A stretch of 64,000 nt of DNA from Chitinophaga varians. Its GTDB lineage: Bacteria; Bacteroidota; Bacteroidia; Chitinophagales; Chitinophagaceae. Numbering within the stretch: the first letter of the stretch is position 1; the number at the start of each line of letters is the position of its first letter. The DNA is taken from positions 496,001 through 560,000 of the forward strand of contig NZ_JACVFB010000001.1 in the NCBI RefSeq assembly GCF_014529945.1, given 5' to 3'. A program made the translations under genes and the position numbers. Under the pieces are notes generated by a model. That model was not told the origin of the DNA, made no database searches, and was given only the letters and a program-made list of their open reading frames with translations. This document shows, one piece after another, positions 24,963 through 34,646 of the stretch.

Positions 24963-26192
24963 ATGGCATCGCTTTGGTGGCGTTATCAAAAACACTATAC
25001 CATGTTACGGTTAAGAACAAAACTGATCCTCGGCTTAACTTTCCTGTTTGCCGTGACATTAGCCATCAGCATGCAGGGCATTTACCGGATTTACCAGCTG
25101 GACCGTGACGCGCGATTGATCTTACAGCAAAACCTGCACTCTATCGTTTACTGTAATAATATGTTGCAGGCGCTGGAAACACGACCGGTACCGCTAAAGA
25201 CCCTGCAGGAGAACCTGGTGCTTCAACAGCGAAATGTAACGGAGCATGGAGAAGATGCCGCTACGGCCAATGCAACAGACATGGCGAAGAAATTACAGGC
25301 AGATCCGGCCAACGAAGAACTGATCCGGTCGCTCCGTCATGATGTCTTACAGGTAGCCATTATCAACCAGGAAGCCATTGCGCGTAAGAGTGCCATAGCC
25401 TCCAAAACGGCGTCTAATGCTATTCTCGCGTTGTCGGTATTTACGCTGCTGTCGCTCGCCGTGTACATCATTTTCATCTTTAGCTTCCCGCAAATTATCA
25501 GCAGACCGGTAGGCATGCTGGCCACAGGTATCCGCCAGATAGCGGAAAAAAACTATCGTACCCGCATCGATCTTCGTCCCGGCGATGAGTTCGGGCAACT
25601 GGCAGCGGGGATCAATAACATGGCGGAAAAACTGTACACCTATGAAAATAGTAACATCGAACAAATCAAAGCGGAAAAAACAAGGATAGAAACCATCATC
25701 AACCTGATGCACGATGGCGTGATCGGATTCGATGAGAAAAGAAATATCCTGTTTATGAATACGGTGGCCAAACGGTTATGCGGACAGGTGAAAGCGCCCG
25801 GCAATACAGTGCTGGACGCCATCATCCATCATCCTGCACAGCAACAGCTCACGATCAGCCATAGTGGGCAGCCCTACACTTTTGTGAAAGAAGTAATGCG
25901 GGTTGAAAATAATCGCGATGTGATCGGAGAAGTGATTGTATTACGCGATATCAGTGCCATACAGGAGCTGGCTGCCGCTAAGACTAAGTTTATTGCCACC
26001 GCTTCGCATGAATTGAAAACACCGATTGCTTCCATGCAAATGAGCCTCGGCCTGTTGGCCGATAGCCGTACCGGACCACTGCAGCCGGCCCAGCGCGAGC
26101 TGGTAAGCAGCCTGGAGGAAGATGTAGACCGCATCCTGAAAATCAGCAGTGAAATCCTGGATGCCACAGATGAACAGTTGCACACGATTTGA
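24963..26192 (+). CDS. membrane sensor histidine kinase lacking the ATPase domain
   Basis: 409 residues. One membrane segment near residues 19-38, a helical extracytoplasmic sensor region, and a second membrane segment near 150-175 (ILALSVFTLLSLAVYIIFIF). Then come a HAMP domain (PVGMLATGIRQIAEKNYRTR), a PAS-like domain (EKTRIETIINLMHDGVIGFD) and the HisKA dimerisation helix with phospho-acceptor H349 (ATASHELKTPIASMQ). The protein ends 60 residues later, so the HATPase_c catalytic domain is absent, and only 33 bp separate it from the next gene. It cannot phosphorylate itself alone. Acting as a phosphatase, an acceptor for a partner kinase, or an inhibitor of the response regulator are possibilities. 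Confidence 0.8.
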   Translation: MASLWWRYQKHYTMLRLRTKLILGLTFLFAVTLAISMQGIYRIYQLDRDARLILQQNLHSIVYCNNMLQALETRPVPLKTLQENLVLQQRNVTEHGEDAATANATDMAKKLQADPANEELIRSLRHDVLQVAIINQEAIARKSAIASKTASNAILALSVFTLLSLAVYIIFIFSFPQIISRPVGMLATGIRQIAEKNYRTRIDLRPGDEFGQLAAGINNMAEKLYTYENSNIEQIKAEKTRIETIINLMHDGVIGFDEKRNILFMNTVAKRLCGQVKAPGNTVLDAIIHHPAQQQLTISHSGQPYTFVKEVMRVENNRDVIGEVIVLRDISAIQELAAAKTKFIATASHELKTPIASMQMSLGLLADSRTGPLQPAQRELVSSLEEDVDRILKISSEILDATDEQLHTI

Positions 26193-26225
26193 GCGCTTTT
26201 TTTGATTATTTAATATCACCAAAAC

Positions 26226-27575
26226 ATGACTACGGGAAACATCTTGTTAGTAGAAGATGAGGAAAAAGTCCGTCATCTGCTGAAACGTATTATTACACTC
26301 GAAGGGTTTAGCGTACAGGAATGTGCCAACGTTAAATCTGCCCGCCGCCTGCTGGAAGATACACCGGTAGATGTGGTGCTTTGTGATGTGATGTTGCCGG
26401 ACGGCAATGGTATCGATCTGGTGACGTATGTCCGTGAACGGCAGCTGCCGGCGGAAATTATTCTGTTAACAGCCTATGGCAACATTCCTGACAGTGTACG
26501 CGCTATCAAATCCGGGGCCTTTGATTATCTCACCAAAGGCAATGATAACACCCGTATTATACCCCTGTTGTTCCGCGCTATGGAGAAAGTGCAGTTGCAA
26601 CAACGTATTCAACACCTGGAAACCCGCATTGTGAGCGGCTATGCTTCCTTTCAGGAAATCATCGGTACCGCCCCTGGTATTAAAGCGGCCCGTCAGCTGG
26701 CCGCGCAGGCAGCCCCCAGCGATGCGCCGGTGCTGCTGCTGGGTGAAACCGGCACAGGAAAGGAAATGTTCGCACAAGCGATCCATAATGCGAGCTGCCG
26801 CGCTGCCAAAGATTTTGTGGCCATCAACTGCAGCGCCATCGGAAAAGACATCCTGGAAAGTGAACTGTTTGGATATAAGGCCGGCGCTTTCACCGGCGCC
26901 GCCAAAAATAAAAAAGGACTGATGGAAGAAGCCCATCAGGGCACGCTCTTTCTGGACGAAATAGGAGAAATGCCGCTGGAGCTACAGGCCAAACTACTGC
27001 GGGTGCTTGAATCCGGTGAGTTCATCAAAGTAGGAGACACCAAACCAACGAAAACGGATATACGTATTATCGCTGCTACCAACCGAGAGGTGACCAAAGA
27101 AATAAATGAGGGCCGTTTCCGGGAAGATCTCTTTTACCGGCTGAATATGTTCACGATACAGTTGCCGGCACTGCGTGAAAGAGAGGAAGATATTCCTGTT
27201 TTTGCAGCCTATTTTATGCAGTTGTTTGCCCGCAAAAGTGGTAAGGCGGTAAGCGGGATGACCAGCGATTTTGTGGCGCAACTAAAACAGCATGACTGGC
27301 GGGGTAACATCCGGGAACTGAAGAACGTGATGGAAAGGGCCGTTATTGTGGCGCAGGGCCCGGAACTGACGCCGGAGACACTGCCGCTGGAAGTACGCTG
27401 GCACAAAGGTGGACGCCAGCACTCCGGCACGTTCGATCTGGCCGACGTGGAAAAAGAACATATACAATGGGTGATCCGCTATGCAGCAGGTAATAAAACC
27501 AAAGCAGCGCGGTTGCTCAATATCGGCTTGTCGACCCTGTACCGGAAAATGGACGAATACAGTCTGATAAAATAA
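26226..27575 (+). CDS. NtrC-family sigma-54 response regulator
   Basis: 449 residues. The receiver domain (1-120) has the acidic pair at E10/D11-E12 and acceptor Asp D54 in [11 protein letters not shown]. The central AAA+ domain has a Walker A (GETGTGKE), the sigma-54 contact loop GAFTGA, Walker [11 protein letters not shown] and an arginine-finger region ([10 protein letters not shown]). The C terminus is a Fis-like helix-turn-helix ([20 protein letters not shown]). On phosphorylation it should assemble into a ring that drives open-complex formation by sigma-54 RNA polymerase at a -24/-12 promoter. It shares a transcript with the ATPase-less kinase 33 bp upstream. Confidence 0.92.
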   Translation: MTTGNILLVEDEEKVRHLLKRIITLEGFSVQECANVKSARRLLEDTPVDVVLCDVMLPDGNGIDLVTYVRERQLPAEIILLTAYGNIPDSVRAIKSGAFDYLTKGNDNTRIIPLLFRAMEKVQLQQRIQHLETRIVSGYASFQEIIGTAPGIKAARQLAAQAAPSDAPVLLLGETGTGKEMFAQAIHNASCRAAKDFVAINCSAIGKDILESELFGYKAGAFTGAAKNKKGLMEEAHQGTLFLDEIGEMPLELQAKLLRVLESGEFIKVGDTKPTKTDIRIIAATNREVTKEINEGRFREDLFYRLNMFTIQLPALREREEDIPVFAAYFMQLFARKSGKAVSGMTSDFVAQLKQHDWRGNIRELKNVMERAVIVAQGPELTPETLPLEVRWHKGGRQHSGTFDLADVEKEHIQWVIRYAAGNKTKAARLLNIGLSTLYRKMDEYSLIK

Positions 27576-27586
27576 AAGGAATACAC

Positions 27587-27615
27587 AAGGGGCTGACTCA
27601 TCTGGTCAGCCCCTT
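27587..27615. terminator. bidirectional terminator
   Basis: An 11-bp perfect stem (AAGGGGCTGAC with GTCAGCCCCTT) and a 7-nt loop lies between the convergent response-regulator and porin genes. Confidence 0.8.
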
Positions 27616-27633
27616 ACGTTTAACGTGTATACC

Positions 27634-28983
27634 TCAGAACCGAACAATCAGGTCCATGGCAGCGGTGAACTGGTCGCGGCGAAGCCCATTGTCATAAGGC
27701 ATGGCCTTATTGCGCCAGGCGCGTTCATAGCGGACTTCTGGTCTTATCCTCACTAATGGATGGAAGTGATGCACCCAGCCGATAGTATGACTGGTATACA
27801 GGGTGGTAAAGCCGGTGCGGTTGCCCTGTGGGTCGCTAAGCAGATCGTTGCGTATAGACAGGTAGTCTTTCTTTGGGGACAGCTGCACCTGAAAGTAATT
27901 CACGGCGCCCACCGCAGCGGCGATGCCCGGAATAGTGGCGCCCAGGCCGGTGTTCATGTACCATTCTTTGCCCGGGCCGTCAATGGCGGTGCCGCCTACG
28001 GCTGCATCGTGCTGCCACATGTAATACACTTCCGTGTTCATATGAACAGCGGGACTGAAGCGGTGACCCCACGTGAGCACGGCCATTTGCAGGTTGTCGT
28101 GTTCATTTTTGTAGCGTCCCTTTCCCAACGAGTTGATGCCTCCGTAAAGGGAGTTGTTGTTATTGGCGGAAACCCAGCGGGCCATCAATAATCCGTTCAA
28201 GCTGGACGAATTGCTCCAGGGCGCCATGTCGTTGCCGCCGTGTACGCCGGCAAACAACTGCCAATGTGCATTCAGCCGCAGTGCGGCATGAACGCCGGTA
28301 AAGGTGTAGGGATCTACCGTAAACATCAGGGAGTGGGAGTATAGGTAGTTGTCCGGCGCCCACTGTGCTTCAATATCGGCAGGTGAAATGAAACGTCCGA
28401 CTTTGATCAGCAGTCCCTCTGCTACTTTCGGCAGATACAGCATGGCATATACCTGTGTGGGGTCGTACCCATACAGGTGGTTGTTCTTCAGTAACTGGTC
28501 GCTGAAGATGCCTTTGGCCAGCGTATAACGATAGTCGGTGCCAAAAATGTTATCGACCACAAAGCCCCAGTCGGCATGATCTCTTTGTACGGTATTAGGC
28601 TGCCGCTCCACGCGCAGGATGAGCTGGTCCAGCACCACCCGGTTGGGAACGAGATTGTAGGAGGTAGGGGCATTGGAATTTTTGGATGTGCTGAAGTTGG
28701 CGCCCACATCTACCCATCCGTAAATTTTGATGCGGCTTTTGCTACCGGCAAGGCCGAGCAGTTTGGTCAATGGATAATCCGGTGCGTCGGCGGGTATGCC
28801 GATCAGGGGATTGCCCACCCATTCACCGCTGGGAAACGGCGGGGAAGCTATCGGTGAAGGCAGGCTCCTGCCGTTGGAACTGCTGTCGGTGGTCATGGAT
28901 GATGCGGGTGCGGTGTCTTGCTGTGCGTATCCTTTGGATAATGTCAGTGTCAGGATCAGCGGGATAATAATGCCGTGTTTCAT
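27634..28983 (-). CDS. outer-membrane beta-barrel porin (OmpL/BBP2-like)
   Basis: 449 residues from the ATG complementary to 28981-28983. An upstream in-frame ATG at 29013 would add ten residues ahead of the signal peptide MKHGIIIPLILTLTLSKGYA, so the inner start is preferred. The mature protein is built of alternating strands with many aromatic girdle residues (IKIYGWVDVGANFSTSKN; VRYERAWRN) and ends in F (MDLIVRF), the usual C-terminal signal of outer-membrane barrels. Homologues belong to the OmpL-like porin-2 family. It is convergent to the sigma-54 two-component pair. Confidence 0.8.
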   Translation of the reverse strand: MKHGIIIPLILTLTLSKGYAQQDTAPASSMTTDSSSNGRSLPSPIASPPFPSGEWVGNPLIGIPADAPDYPLTKLLGLAGSKSRIKIYGWVDVGANFSTSKNSNAPTSYNLVPNRVVLDQLILRVERQPNTVQRDHADWGFVVDNIFGTDYRYTLAKGIFSDQLLKNNHLYGYDPTQVYAMLYLPKVAEGLLIKVGRFISPADIEAQWAPDNYLYSHSLMFTVDPYTFTGVHAALRLNAHWQLFAGVHGGNDMAPWSNSSSLNGLLMARWVSANNNNSLYGGINSLGKGRYKNEHDNLQMAVLTWGHRFSPAVHMNTEVYYMWQHDAAVGGTAIDGPGKEWYMNTGLGATIPGIAAAVGAVNYFQVQLSPKKDYLSIRNDLLSDPQGNRTGFTTLYTSHTIGWVHHFHPLVRIRPEVRYERAWRNKAMPYDNGLRRDQFTAAMDLIVRF

Positions 28984-29323
28984 GTCCGGGTAAAATTGAT
29001 TTTGTTGTACCATCAGGGATCACCAAACATGTGCCCTGAATAAAAAACCTTTCGCCCTCTTCTTAAAAATGTCTGCTATAAAGGATTACAGCCAACATTC
29101 CCTTTTTGTTGCCTTTGAAAAAAGATGATACCTTCCGGTTCAAAATGAAAAAGCCTTTCAAAATGGTAAAGGCGAAAGCGGTATGCCCCAATCTGACAAT
29201 GTTTTTCATTGTGATAAACTCATTGTGGTCCTTGTGTTTGTTTTTATGCAATGATTATCATTGGATTGGATTATTTTCTTGTAATGGCATTCCGGTTGAT
29301 ATCATTTTACAAACAACAAAATC
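28984..29323. other. intergenic region, 340 bp, divergent promoters
   Basis: This stretch separates the porin (minus) from a secreted protein (plus), so it should hold two promoters. The only structure seen is a weak hairpin, GCCTTT (29153-29158) with AAAGGC (29168-29173) and a 9-nt loop. No gene could be supported. Confidence 0.5.
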
Positions 29324-29890
29324 ATGAAAGGAAAAAAATTATCCCTATGGATGACAGGGCTAATGATGGCTACCTGTCTGGGTACGATGGCGCAACAGAA
29401 AATAACCGGTATTTACCTCACAGCGGCTGATTACGTCCAAAACAAGATGGCGTATACCGAAACCAACGGGCATCTTTATAAAGCACGGCTTTATGCGCTC
29501 GTTCCCAAAGACCATATTCTCCTGACCCGCGGCGGGGAGCAGACGAAGCTGGGGAAAGATCGTTTTTTTGCCGTACAGCTGAAGGATGGAAAAATATTCC
29601 ACATGAGGGGCGGGGAGAGTTATGAGTTGCTAAACCGTAATCCACAATTATTGTTGTTCCGGCGGAAGCTGCCGGCGTCTCCCAAAACGTATCCGGAGCA
29701 GCCCTATCGGTATTATTTTTCTACCGGTGAAAGCAATCTGCAGGAGCTGACTACGCAGAACGTGAAACAGGCGTTTGTGGCCAGGAAAGACCTGCCGGAG
29801 CGGCTGGACGCGGCTTTCAGGGATAATGACGATCTGATGGCGTATGACACGTTTCATCATATGTATAAACTGGAATGGCTGATCAAATAA
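29324..29890 (+). CDS. secreted protein of unknown function
   Basis: 188 residues with a signal peptide (LSLWMTGLMMATCLGTMAQ) and the typical Bacteroidota MAQ cleavage end. The mature part is mixed alpha/beta, with KITGIYLTAADYVQNKMAYT near the start. The phrase TGIYLTAADYVQNK is reminiscent of other small periplasmic proteins of Bacteroidota that carry no functional annotation. It is monocistronic with a terminator right after it. Confidence 0.6.
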   Translation: MKGKKLSLWMTGLMMATCLGTMAQQKITGIYLTAADYVQNKMAYTETNGHLYKARLYALVPKDHILLTRGGEQTKLGKDRFFAVQLKDGKIFHMRGGESYELLNRNPQLLLFRRKLPASPKTYPEQPYRYYFSTGESNLQELTTQNVKQAFVARKDLPERLDAAFRDNDDLMAYDTFHHMYKLEWLIK

Positions 29891-29898
29891 AAAAAAGC

Positions 29899-29928
29899 GC
29901 CGCATGAGGAAATCATGCGGCGGTTTTC
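29899..29928 (+). terminator. rho-independent terminator
   Basis: A 9-bp stem (GCCGCATGA with TCATGCGGC) with a 5-nt loop, then GGTTTTCA. It follows the secreted-protein gene and precedes the stop of the convergent NRPS-like gene; on the minus strand it is followed by a T-run. Confidence 0.75.
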
Positions 29929-29931
29929 ATT

Positions 29932-32900
29932 TTAGCCAACTAGTATGCCCAGGTATTGTAAATACTTATCTAATACGGCTTTATCGAACACTGGTTCCGG
30001 TATGCCGGAGCCTTGCATGAACTTGTCCACGTTATCGCGGTGCCATACATAGGTGTCCTGATAAAGTTCCACGGTAGAAAGACCTTCATGCATATTATCT
30101 CTGAACAGACTGGTAAGCGGATAGAGACGGTTGGTGCTGTCGTCTTCCCACTGCTTGCGCCAGTCTTTATATGACAATGGTTTCAGCTTGAAATCATAGA
30201 GCTCCATCAGCCGCCCGAAGAACTGTTCCAGCGTGAGATTGGTGTCCGGAGAGCAGATCAGGTTGAATTTCTGTCCGATGGCCTCCTGGTTTTTCGTGAT
30301 GTGTACGATGGCTTTCACCATATAGTCCACGGTAATAAGCCCTTCACGCAGTTCGCGCAGCGTAGGGTAGGAGGAATACTGTACACAGTTTTTCACGAGA
30401 CTGGCCCACCACTGATAAGGCGCGCTGGCGCCCGACTGGCTGTGGCACATGGCATAACCGAGGCGGAACGTGATCAGCGGCACGCCGGCTGCTGCAGCCA
30501 GATCAGCTACTGCTTCCATTACCCATTTGCTTCTGACGTAGCCAATGTCTTTGCTGACAGCGAGCAGGTTTTGGGAGATGTCATCCGATTCTTTCATGAT
30601 GGTTTTGTGCGTGAACACATGCCCCCAGCTATAGACCGAGATGGTGGACAGTAACGACAGGCACTTCATTTTGCCGGTGGCAGCAAAACGTATGATCTCC
30701 CGCAGTCCGTCTACATTGGGTTTCTTCATGAAGGAGTATGGCTCAATGAAATTCACCGAGCTACCGGAATGGTAAATCACTTCCACTTTGCCGGCCAGTT
30801 CCTGATAGGTTTGATCGGCGATGCCGAGGGAAGGCTGCGCAAAATCGCCTGGTACCGGTACAATACGGTGCCGCGTATCATCCTGCACCGGGATATGATA
30901 GGCTGCAAAGGCCTGATGGATTTTGTCGAGCGCATGGTGTTCATCTCTGGCGCGAACGAGGCAATACACCGTGGCGGTGGTGTTGTCCAGCAGTTCCTGC
31001 AGCAGATGGATACCGACAAAGCCGGTGGCGCCGGTGAGCAGTACCGCCGACTGACGTTGCAGCACGCTGACATCAAAAGGTTGCTGGTACTGGATGTCAG
31101 GCAGCAGATAAGCATCCTGTTGCAGGGACACATATGGCTCCACATCTTCTTCGGGGATACCGGTTTCGCCTGTTTTCACCCGGTTGTCGATCATGGTGGC
31201 CAGTGCCCGCAGTTCGGGGAACTGGTACAGGTCGCGCAGGTACATTTTCACCCCGAAGCGGTCCTTGAGTTTGGTGACTACGGTGGCTACCAGCAGGGAG
31301 TCACCGCCGATGTCGAAGAAGTTGTCACTGTGATGGATATACGGTCTTTCCAGGATGTCGGCCCATACTTCCGCGATGAGGCGTTCTGTTTCGCTCACCG
31401 GTTCTGCGGATTCCTGGTAGCTGCCGGCGGCCTGTGAGGAAAGCGTCACCAGCGCTGTTCTGTCCACTTTGCCGTTGGCATTCATGGGCAGCTCGCGAAC
31501 GGTGATGAAGCGGGCAGGCACCATGTAACCGGGGAGGTCCTGTTTAAGCTGTTGCCGTGCCAGCGCGACGCCCTGTTGTTCATTGGGATGGTCCTGTACA
31601 ATGAAGGCTACCAGCTGTTTCTGCTGACGGTTATTGTCTACCGCTATTACAGCGGCGCTTTTTACGTGCGGCACCTGTAGCAGTGCGGCTTCTATTTCGC
31701 CCAGCTCCACGCGGAAGCCGCGGATTTTCACCTGGTTGTCGATGCGGCCGAGAAACTGAATGTCGCCGTCTGGCAGGCGGCGGGCCAGGTCGCCGGTGCG
31801 GTACAATTTGTGGCCTGGAATGAAAGGATGCGGCACAAATTTACTGTCGGTCAGCGCGGGGTTTTTGAAGTAACCCTGTGCGATGCCGATACCGCTGATG
31901 CACAGTTCACCTACCGCACCGGGCACCAGCAGCTGGAGGTCACGGTCGAGGATAAACGCTTGTGTGTTGGCGATGGGCTTGCCGATAGTAGGAACATACT
32001 GTCCGTCTACATCCACTACATGACGGTGGGTAGCGTACACGGTGTATTCCGTGGGGCCATAATAATCGATCAGCTGGTACGGCAGTCCGCTGGTCAATAC
32101 GGGTTTCATTTGTTCACCACCGGAAAAGAGGTATTGCAGTGCCAGTCCCGGTGTTTGCCGGCTGAGCGCTACCAACTCAGGGGCCAGCACCGGAGGGGCG
32201 AAGGCGTGCGTGAGCTGGTTTCTCCGGTAGAATTCCATCAGGAGCCCTGCATGGGTCCTTTCTTCGTTGTCAGCGATAAAGAGGGTGCCTCCGGACAGGA
32301 GGGCCGACCAGCATTCCCAGACAGAGATGTCGAAGGCCAGTCCGGCTACCAGCGACAGCCGGCTGCTGCTGGTGACGGCATACTGCTGTTGATGCCAGGT
32401 GATCAGGTGCTGGATCGACAGGTGGGTGATCATCACGCCTTTAGGCTGGCCGGTAGAACCGGAAGTGTAGATGATGTACGCCAGGTCTGTAGGAGCGGGC
32501 ATGTTGTCCGGCGCCGTGGTGGGCTGGTCCTGAAGAATGGAGAGATTGTCCAGATACACGACCGCCGTGTTGTGTACCTGGAAAAGCCGTGAGCCCAGCG
32601 ACAGCTGCGTAATGATCACTTTAGCTTCCACTTCTTCCAGGATGTAGGCTACCCTTTTACCGGGATAGATGGCATCTACCGGGATGTAGGCGGCGCCTGT
32701 TTTCAGGATGCCCAGTACCGCGATGGCCCATTCCGCAGAGCGTTCCAGATAAACAGGAACGTAGCTGCCGGTGGTGACGCCCTGTGCCAACAGGTAATGC
32801 GCCAGCTGGCTGCTCTTTTCGTCCAGCTCCCGGTAGGTGAGGGAGTGGCCTTTGAAAGATACCGCCGTGTTGTTGGGTGTGCGGGCCACCTGTCTGTGGA

Positions 32901-33036
32901 ACAGGGAGACCAATGTTTCCCGGGAGTTGTACTCTTCCCAGGGTGTTTGTTTCAGTAAATCGGCCAGGTGTTGATTGCTATCGGTTGCAACAATATTCCG
33001 CTGCTGCCCGTTCGCATCGTGCATGATCGCGTCCAT
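29932..33036 (-). CDS. NRPS-like adenylation-carrier-reductase (A-PCP-R) enzyme
   Basis: 1034 residues. The adenylation domain (about 40-530) has core motifs YIIYTSGSTGQPKGV, LAFDISVWE, YYGPTEYT and NANGKVDRTAL. The carrier domain follows with DNFFDIGGDSLL, where S580 is the phosphopantetheine site. The C-terminal part (about 660-1034) is a thioester-reductase domain with LLTGATGFVGIHLLQELL. The enzyme should activate a carboxylic or amino acid with ATP, load it on S580 and release it by NADPH-dependent reduction as an aldehyde, as in Lys2 or carboxylic-acid reductases. No condensation domain is present. I read the pocket residues as D-I-W-F-L-S-Y-V-Y plus the conserved Lys; I cannot match this to a substrate. 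Confidence 0.88.
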   Translation of the reverse strand: MDAIMHDANGQQRNIVATDSNQHLADLLKQTPWEEYNSRETLVSLFHRQVARTPNNTAVSFKGHSLTYRELDEKSSQLAHYLLAQGVTTGSYVPVYLERSAEWAIAVLGILKTGAAYIPVDAIYPGKRVAYILEEVEAKVIITQLSLGSRLFQVHNTAVVYLDNLSILQDQPTTAPDNMPAPTDLAYIIYTSGSTGQPKGVMITHLSIQHLITWHQQQYAVTSSSRLSLVAGLAFDISVWECWSALLSGGTLFIADNEERTHAGLLMEFYRRNQLTHAFAPPVLAPELVALSRQTPGLALQYLFSGGEQMKPVLTSGLPYQLIDYYGPTEYTVYATHRHVVDVDGQYVPTIGKPIANTQAFILDRDLQLLVPGAVGELCISGIGIAQGYFKNPALTDSKFVPHPFIPGHKLYRTGDLARRLPDGDIQFLGRIDNQVKIRGFRVELGEIEAALLQVPHVKSAAVIAVDNNRQQKQLVAFIVQDHPNEQQGVALARQQLKQDLPGYMVPARFITVRELPMNANGKVDRTALVTLSSQAAGSYQESAEPVSETERLIAEVWADILERPYIHHSDNFFDIGGDSLLVATVVTKLKDRFGVKMYLRDLYQFPELRALATMIDNRVKTGETGIPEEDVEPYVSLQQDAYLLPDIQYQQPFDVSVLQRQSAVLLTGATGFVGIHLLQELLDNTTATVYCLVRARDEHHALDKIHQAFAAYHIPVQDDTRHRIVPVPGDFAQPSLGIADQTYQELAGKVEVIYHSGSSVNFIEPYSFMKKPNVDGLREIIRFAATGKMKCLSLLSTISVYSWGHVFTHKTIMKESDDISQNLLAVSKDIGYVRSKWVMEAVADLAAAAGVPLITFRLGYAMCHSQSGASAPYQWWASLVKNCVQYSSYPTLRELREGLITVDYMVKAIVHITKNQEAIGQKFNLICSPDTNLTLEQFFGRLMELYDFKLKPLSYKDWRKQWEDDSTNRLYPLTSLFRDNMHEGLSTVELYQDTYVWHRDNVDKFMQGSGIPEPVFDKAVLDKYLQYLGILVG

Positions 33037-33690
33037 AGGATCGTGGTTTAAATTGAGGGTTTAAAAAAGGAGTACGGTTAAATTAGTGGTGGATACGTGG
33101 TTTTAAAGTTCAGGAAATGTTTCACACGTCCGGTGATGGCGTGTTTTGAAAGAGCAGTAAAAAAGGTTCACTGGTTTCAATTCGGATAGGTGTACGGTTC
33201 ATCTTGGATAGGCGTATGGTTTAAAAGGTTTTCAATAGCATTTCACATAGGTGTCTCTTATGAAAGATCAGCAAAAAAGGAATTCACATGTCCGGCGGTG
33301 GATCGGTGCAATAATCAAAAATAATTTTCTAAAGTATATCCGGTTTTCAAAAAAAATATACGAACAGGGAAAGTGTTTGGATTGCGAATGTGGTGAAAAA
33401 AAATGGTTACCTGAGTTTTCCGGGTCCGATTGAACAGCAAGTTAGTTCTGTGGACTGAAATATAACCGCAGTAAGAAAAAAGTCGTGATCCTGCTCTAAC
33501 GGGTTCATAATAAAGGGCCTGTACAACGGTTCTCTGCAGTTTCGCCCGGGCCACCGGGGAGGATGTCCGCTGAGGAGCCGCAGTGAATAACAGGAGATAG
33601 ATATGCAGGAAGATCATAAATTTAATAAAAACTTATACGGGATGAAATGAACCAGTCGGCTTTCATCTTGTTGTGTTAAAAAGATCGGGC
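33037..33690. other. intergenic region, 654 bp, AT-rich with degenerate repeats
   Basis: This is the largest non-coding stretch before the phosphotransferase gene. It holds two 16-bp imperfect copies, GGATAGGTGTACGGTT at 33184 and GGATAGGCGTATGGTT at 33206, spaced by 22 bp, and similar GGATACGTGG and CACGTCCGG phrases nearby. Only short, uninformative frames are present and no gene is supported. It should carry the promoters for both neighbours. Confidence 0.5.
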
Positions 33691-34587
33691 ATGCGCAAAC
33701 CAATAGTAGATATAGAACAACTGACAGCCGCGGTGATAGATCATTACGGGACGATCACCCACATGGAGCCGGTACAGGACGGGATGGAGTCTTTTGCTTT
33801 CCGGGTGGTCATCTCCGGAAAAAAATACGTGCTCCGTGTCAATCGTCAGGCGGAGGGCTTTGAGAAAGACGATTTTGCCAACCGGCATTTTGCGGGGCCC
33901 GGATTGCCGATACCGGAGATAGAAGCTGTCGGCCTGCTGGAGAACGGGATCGCCTGGTGTTTGTCGGCGCAGGCGCCGGGCGTGACGTTGCAGGACCTGC
34001 CGGAAGCATACCTGACGGCCGTCACCACACCGGTGGCGGCGGTAATGCAGGCGATGGCTATTGCGCCGCTGGGAGGGGTCACCGGCTTCGGTCCCTTCAA
34101 CTCCCGGGGCGAAGGGCAGTACACCAGCTGGAAAGCTTATCTGGAAAGTGTTTGCGGGGAAGACCGCTACGATTGGCCTGCTGCCGGCAAAAGAGTGTCC
34201 CTGAAACGGATAAAACCTTTACAGGAACGACTGCTGCAACAGCTGCAGGGCATCCCGGAAATAAGGCAACTGGTGCATGGGGATTTCGGGTCCAACAATG
34301 TACTCACCGACGGGCACCGGATCACCGGCGTGATCGACTGGTCGGAAGCCATGGTGGGCGATAGTTTGTATGACATGGCCAATATTTTTTTCTGGCGCAC
34401 GTGGCTGGATTGTATGGAATATCAGGCGCGTTATTTTGAAACACAGGCTATCGATAAAACACGATTGGATTGTTACCAGTTGCGTATCGGCTTAGAAGAA
34501 GTGTATCAGACGGCGATGGCCGGTGATCTGGATGATATGGACTGGGCGCTGGTGCGATGCGAACACCTGGCCGGTGTGTCTCACTGA
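33691..34587 (+). CDS. hygromycin B phosphotransferase (APH(4))-like kinase
   Basis: 298 residues from the ATG at 33691; a GTG at 33673 would add six residues without support. The kinase core VHGDFGSNNVLTDGHRITGV has catalytic D198 and N203. IDWSEAMVGDS supplies the metal-binding D216, and the next stretch, YDMANIFFWRTWLDCMEYQ, is close to hygromycin B 4-O-kinase (Hph) all the way to the C terminus. The N-terminal half also has the family's TGFGPFNSRGEGQYTSW. It probably phosphorylates an aminocyclitol antibiotic or a similar natural compound. That is an inference from the family. It lies alone and is divergent from the NRPS-like gene. Confidence 0.85.
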   Translation: MRKPIVDIEQLTAAVIDHYGTITHMEPVQDGMESFAFRVVISGKKYVLRVNRQAEGFEKDDFANRHFAGPGLPIPEIEAVGLLENGIAWCLSAQAPGVTLQDLPEAYLTAVTTPVAAVMQAMAIAPLGGVTGFGPFNSRGEGQYTSWKAYLESVCGEDRYDWPAAGKRVSLKRIKPLQERLLQQLQGIPEIRQLVHGDFGSNNVLTDGHRITGVIDWSEAMVGDSLYDMANIFFWRTWLDCMEYQARYFETQAIDKTRLDCYQLRIGLEEVYQTAMAGDLDDMDWALVRCEHLAGVSH

Positions 34588-34646
34588 ATTGGGCGACAAA
34601 AAAAATTCGTGTAATATTGTAACTTCATCGGTTTTCCTATTTTGAC

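Noticed and set aside
24963..26225. Frameshift to explain the missing ATPase domain of the kinase
   Set aside because: The response-regulator gene begins 33 bp after the kinase stop, so no room remains for the 110-residue domain.
33251..33433. A 60-residue plus-strand frame in the intergenic region before the phosphotransferase gene
   Set aside because: No homology, weak composition, overlapping degenerate repeats; treated as chance.
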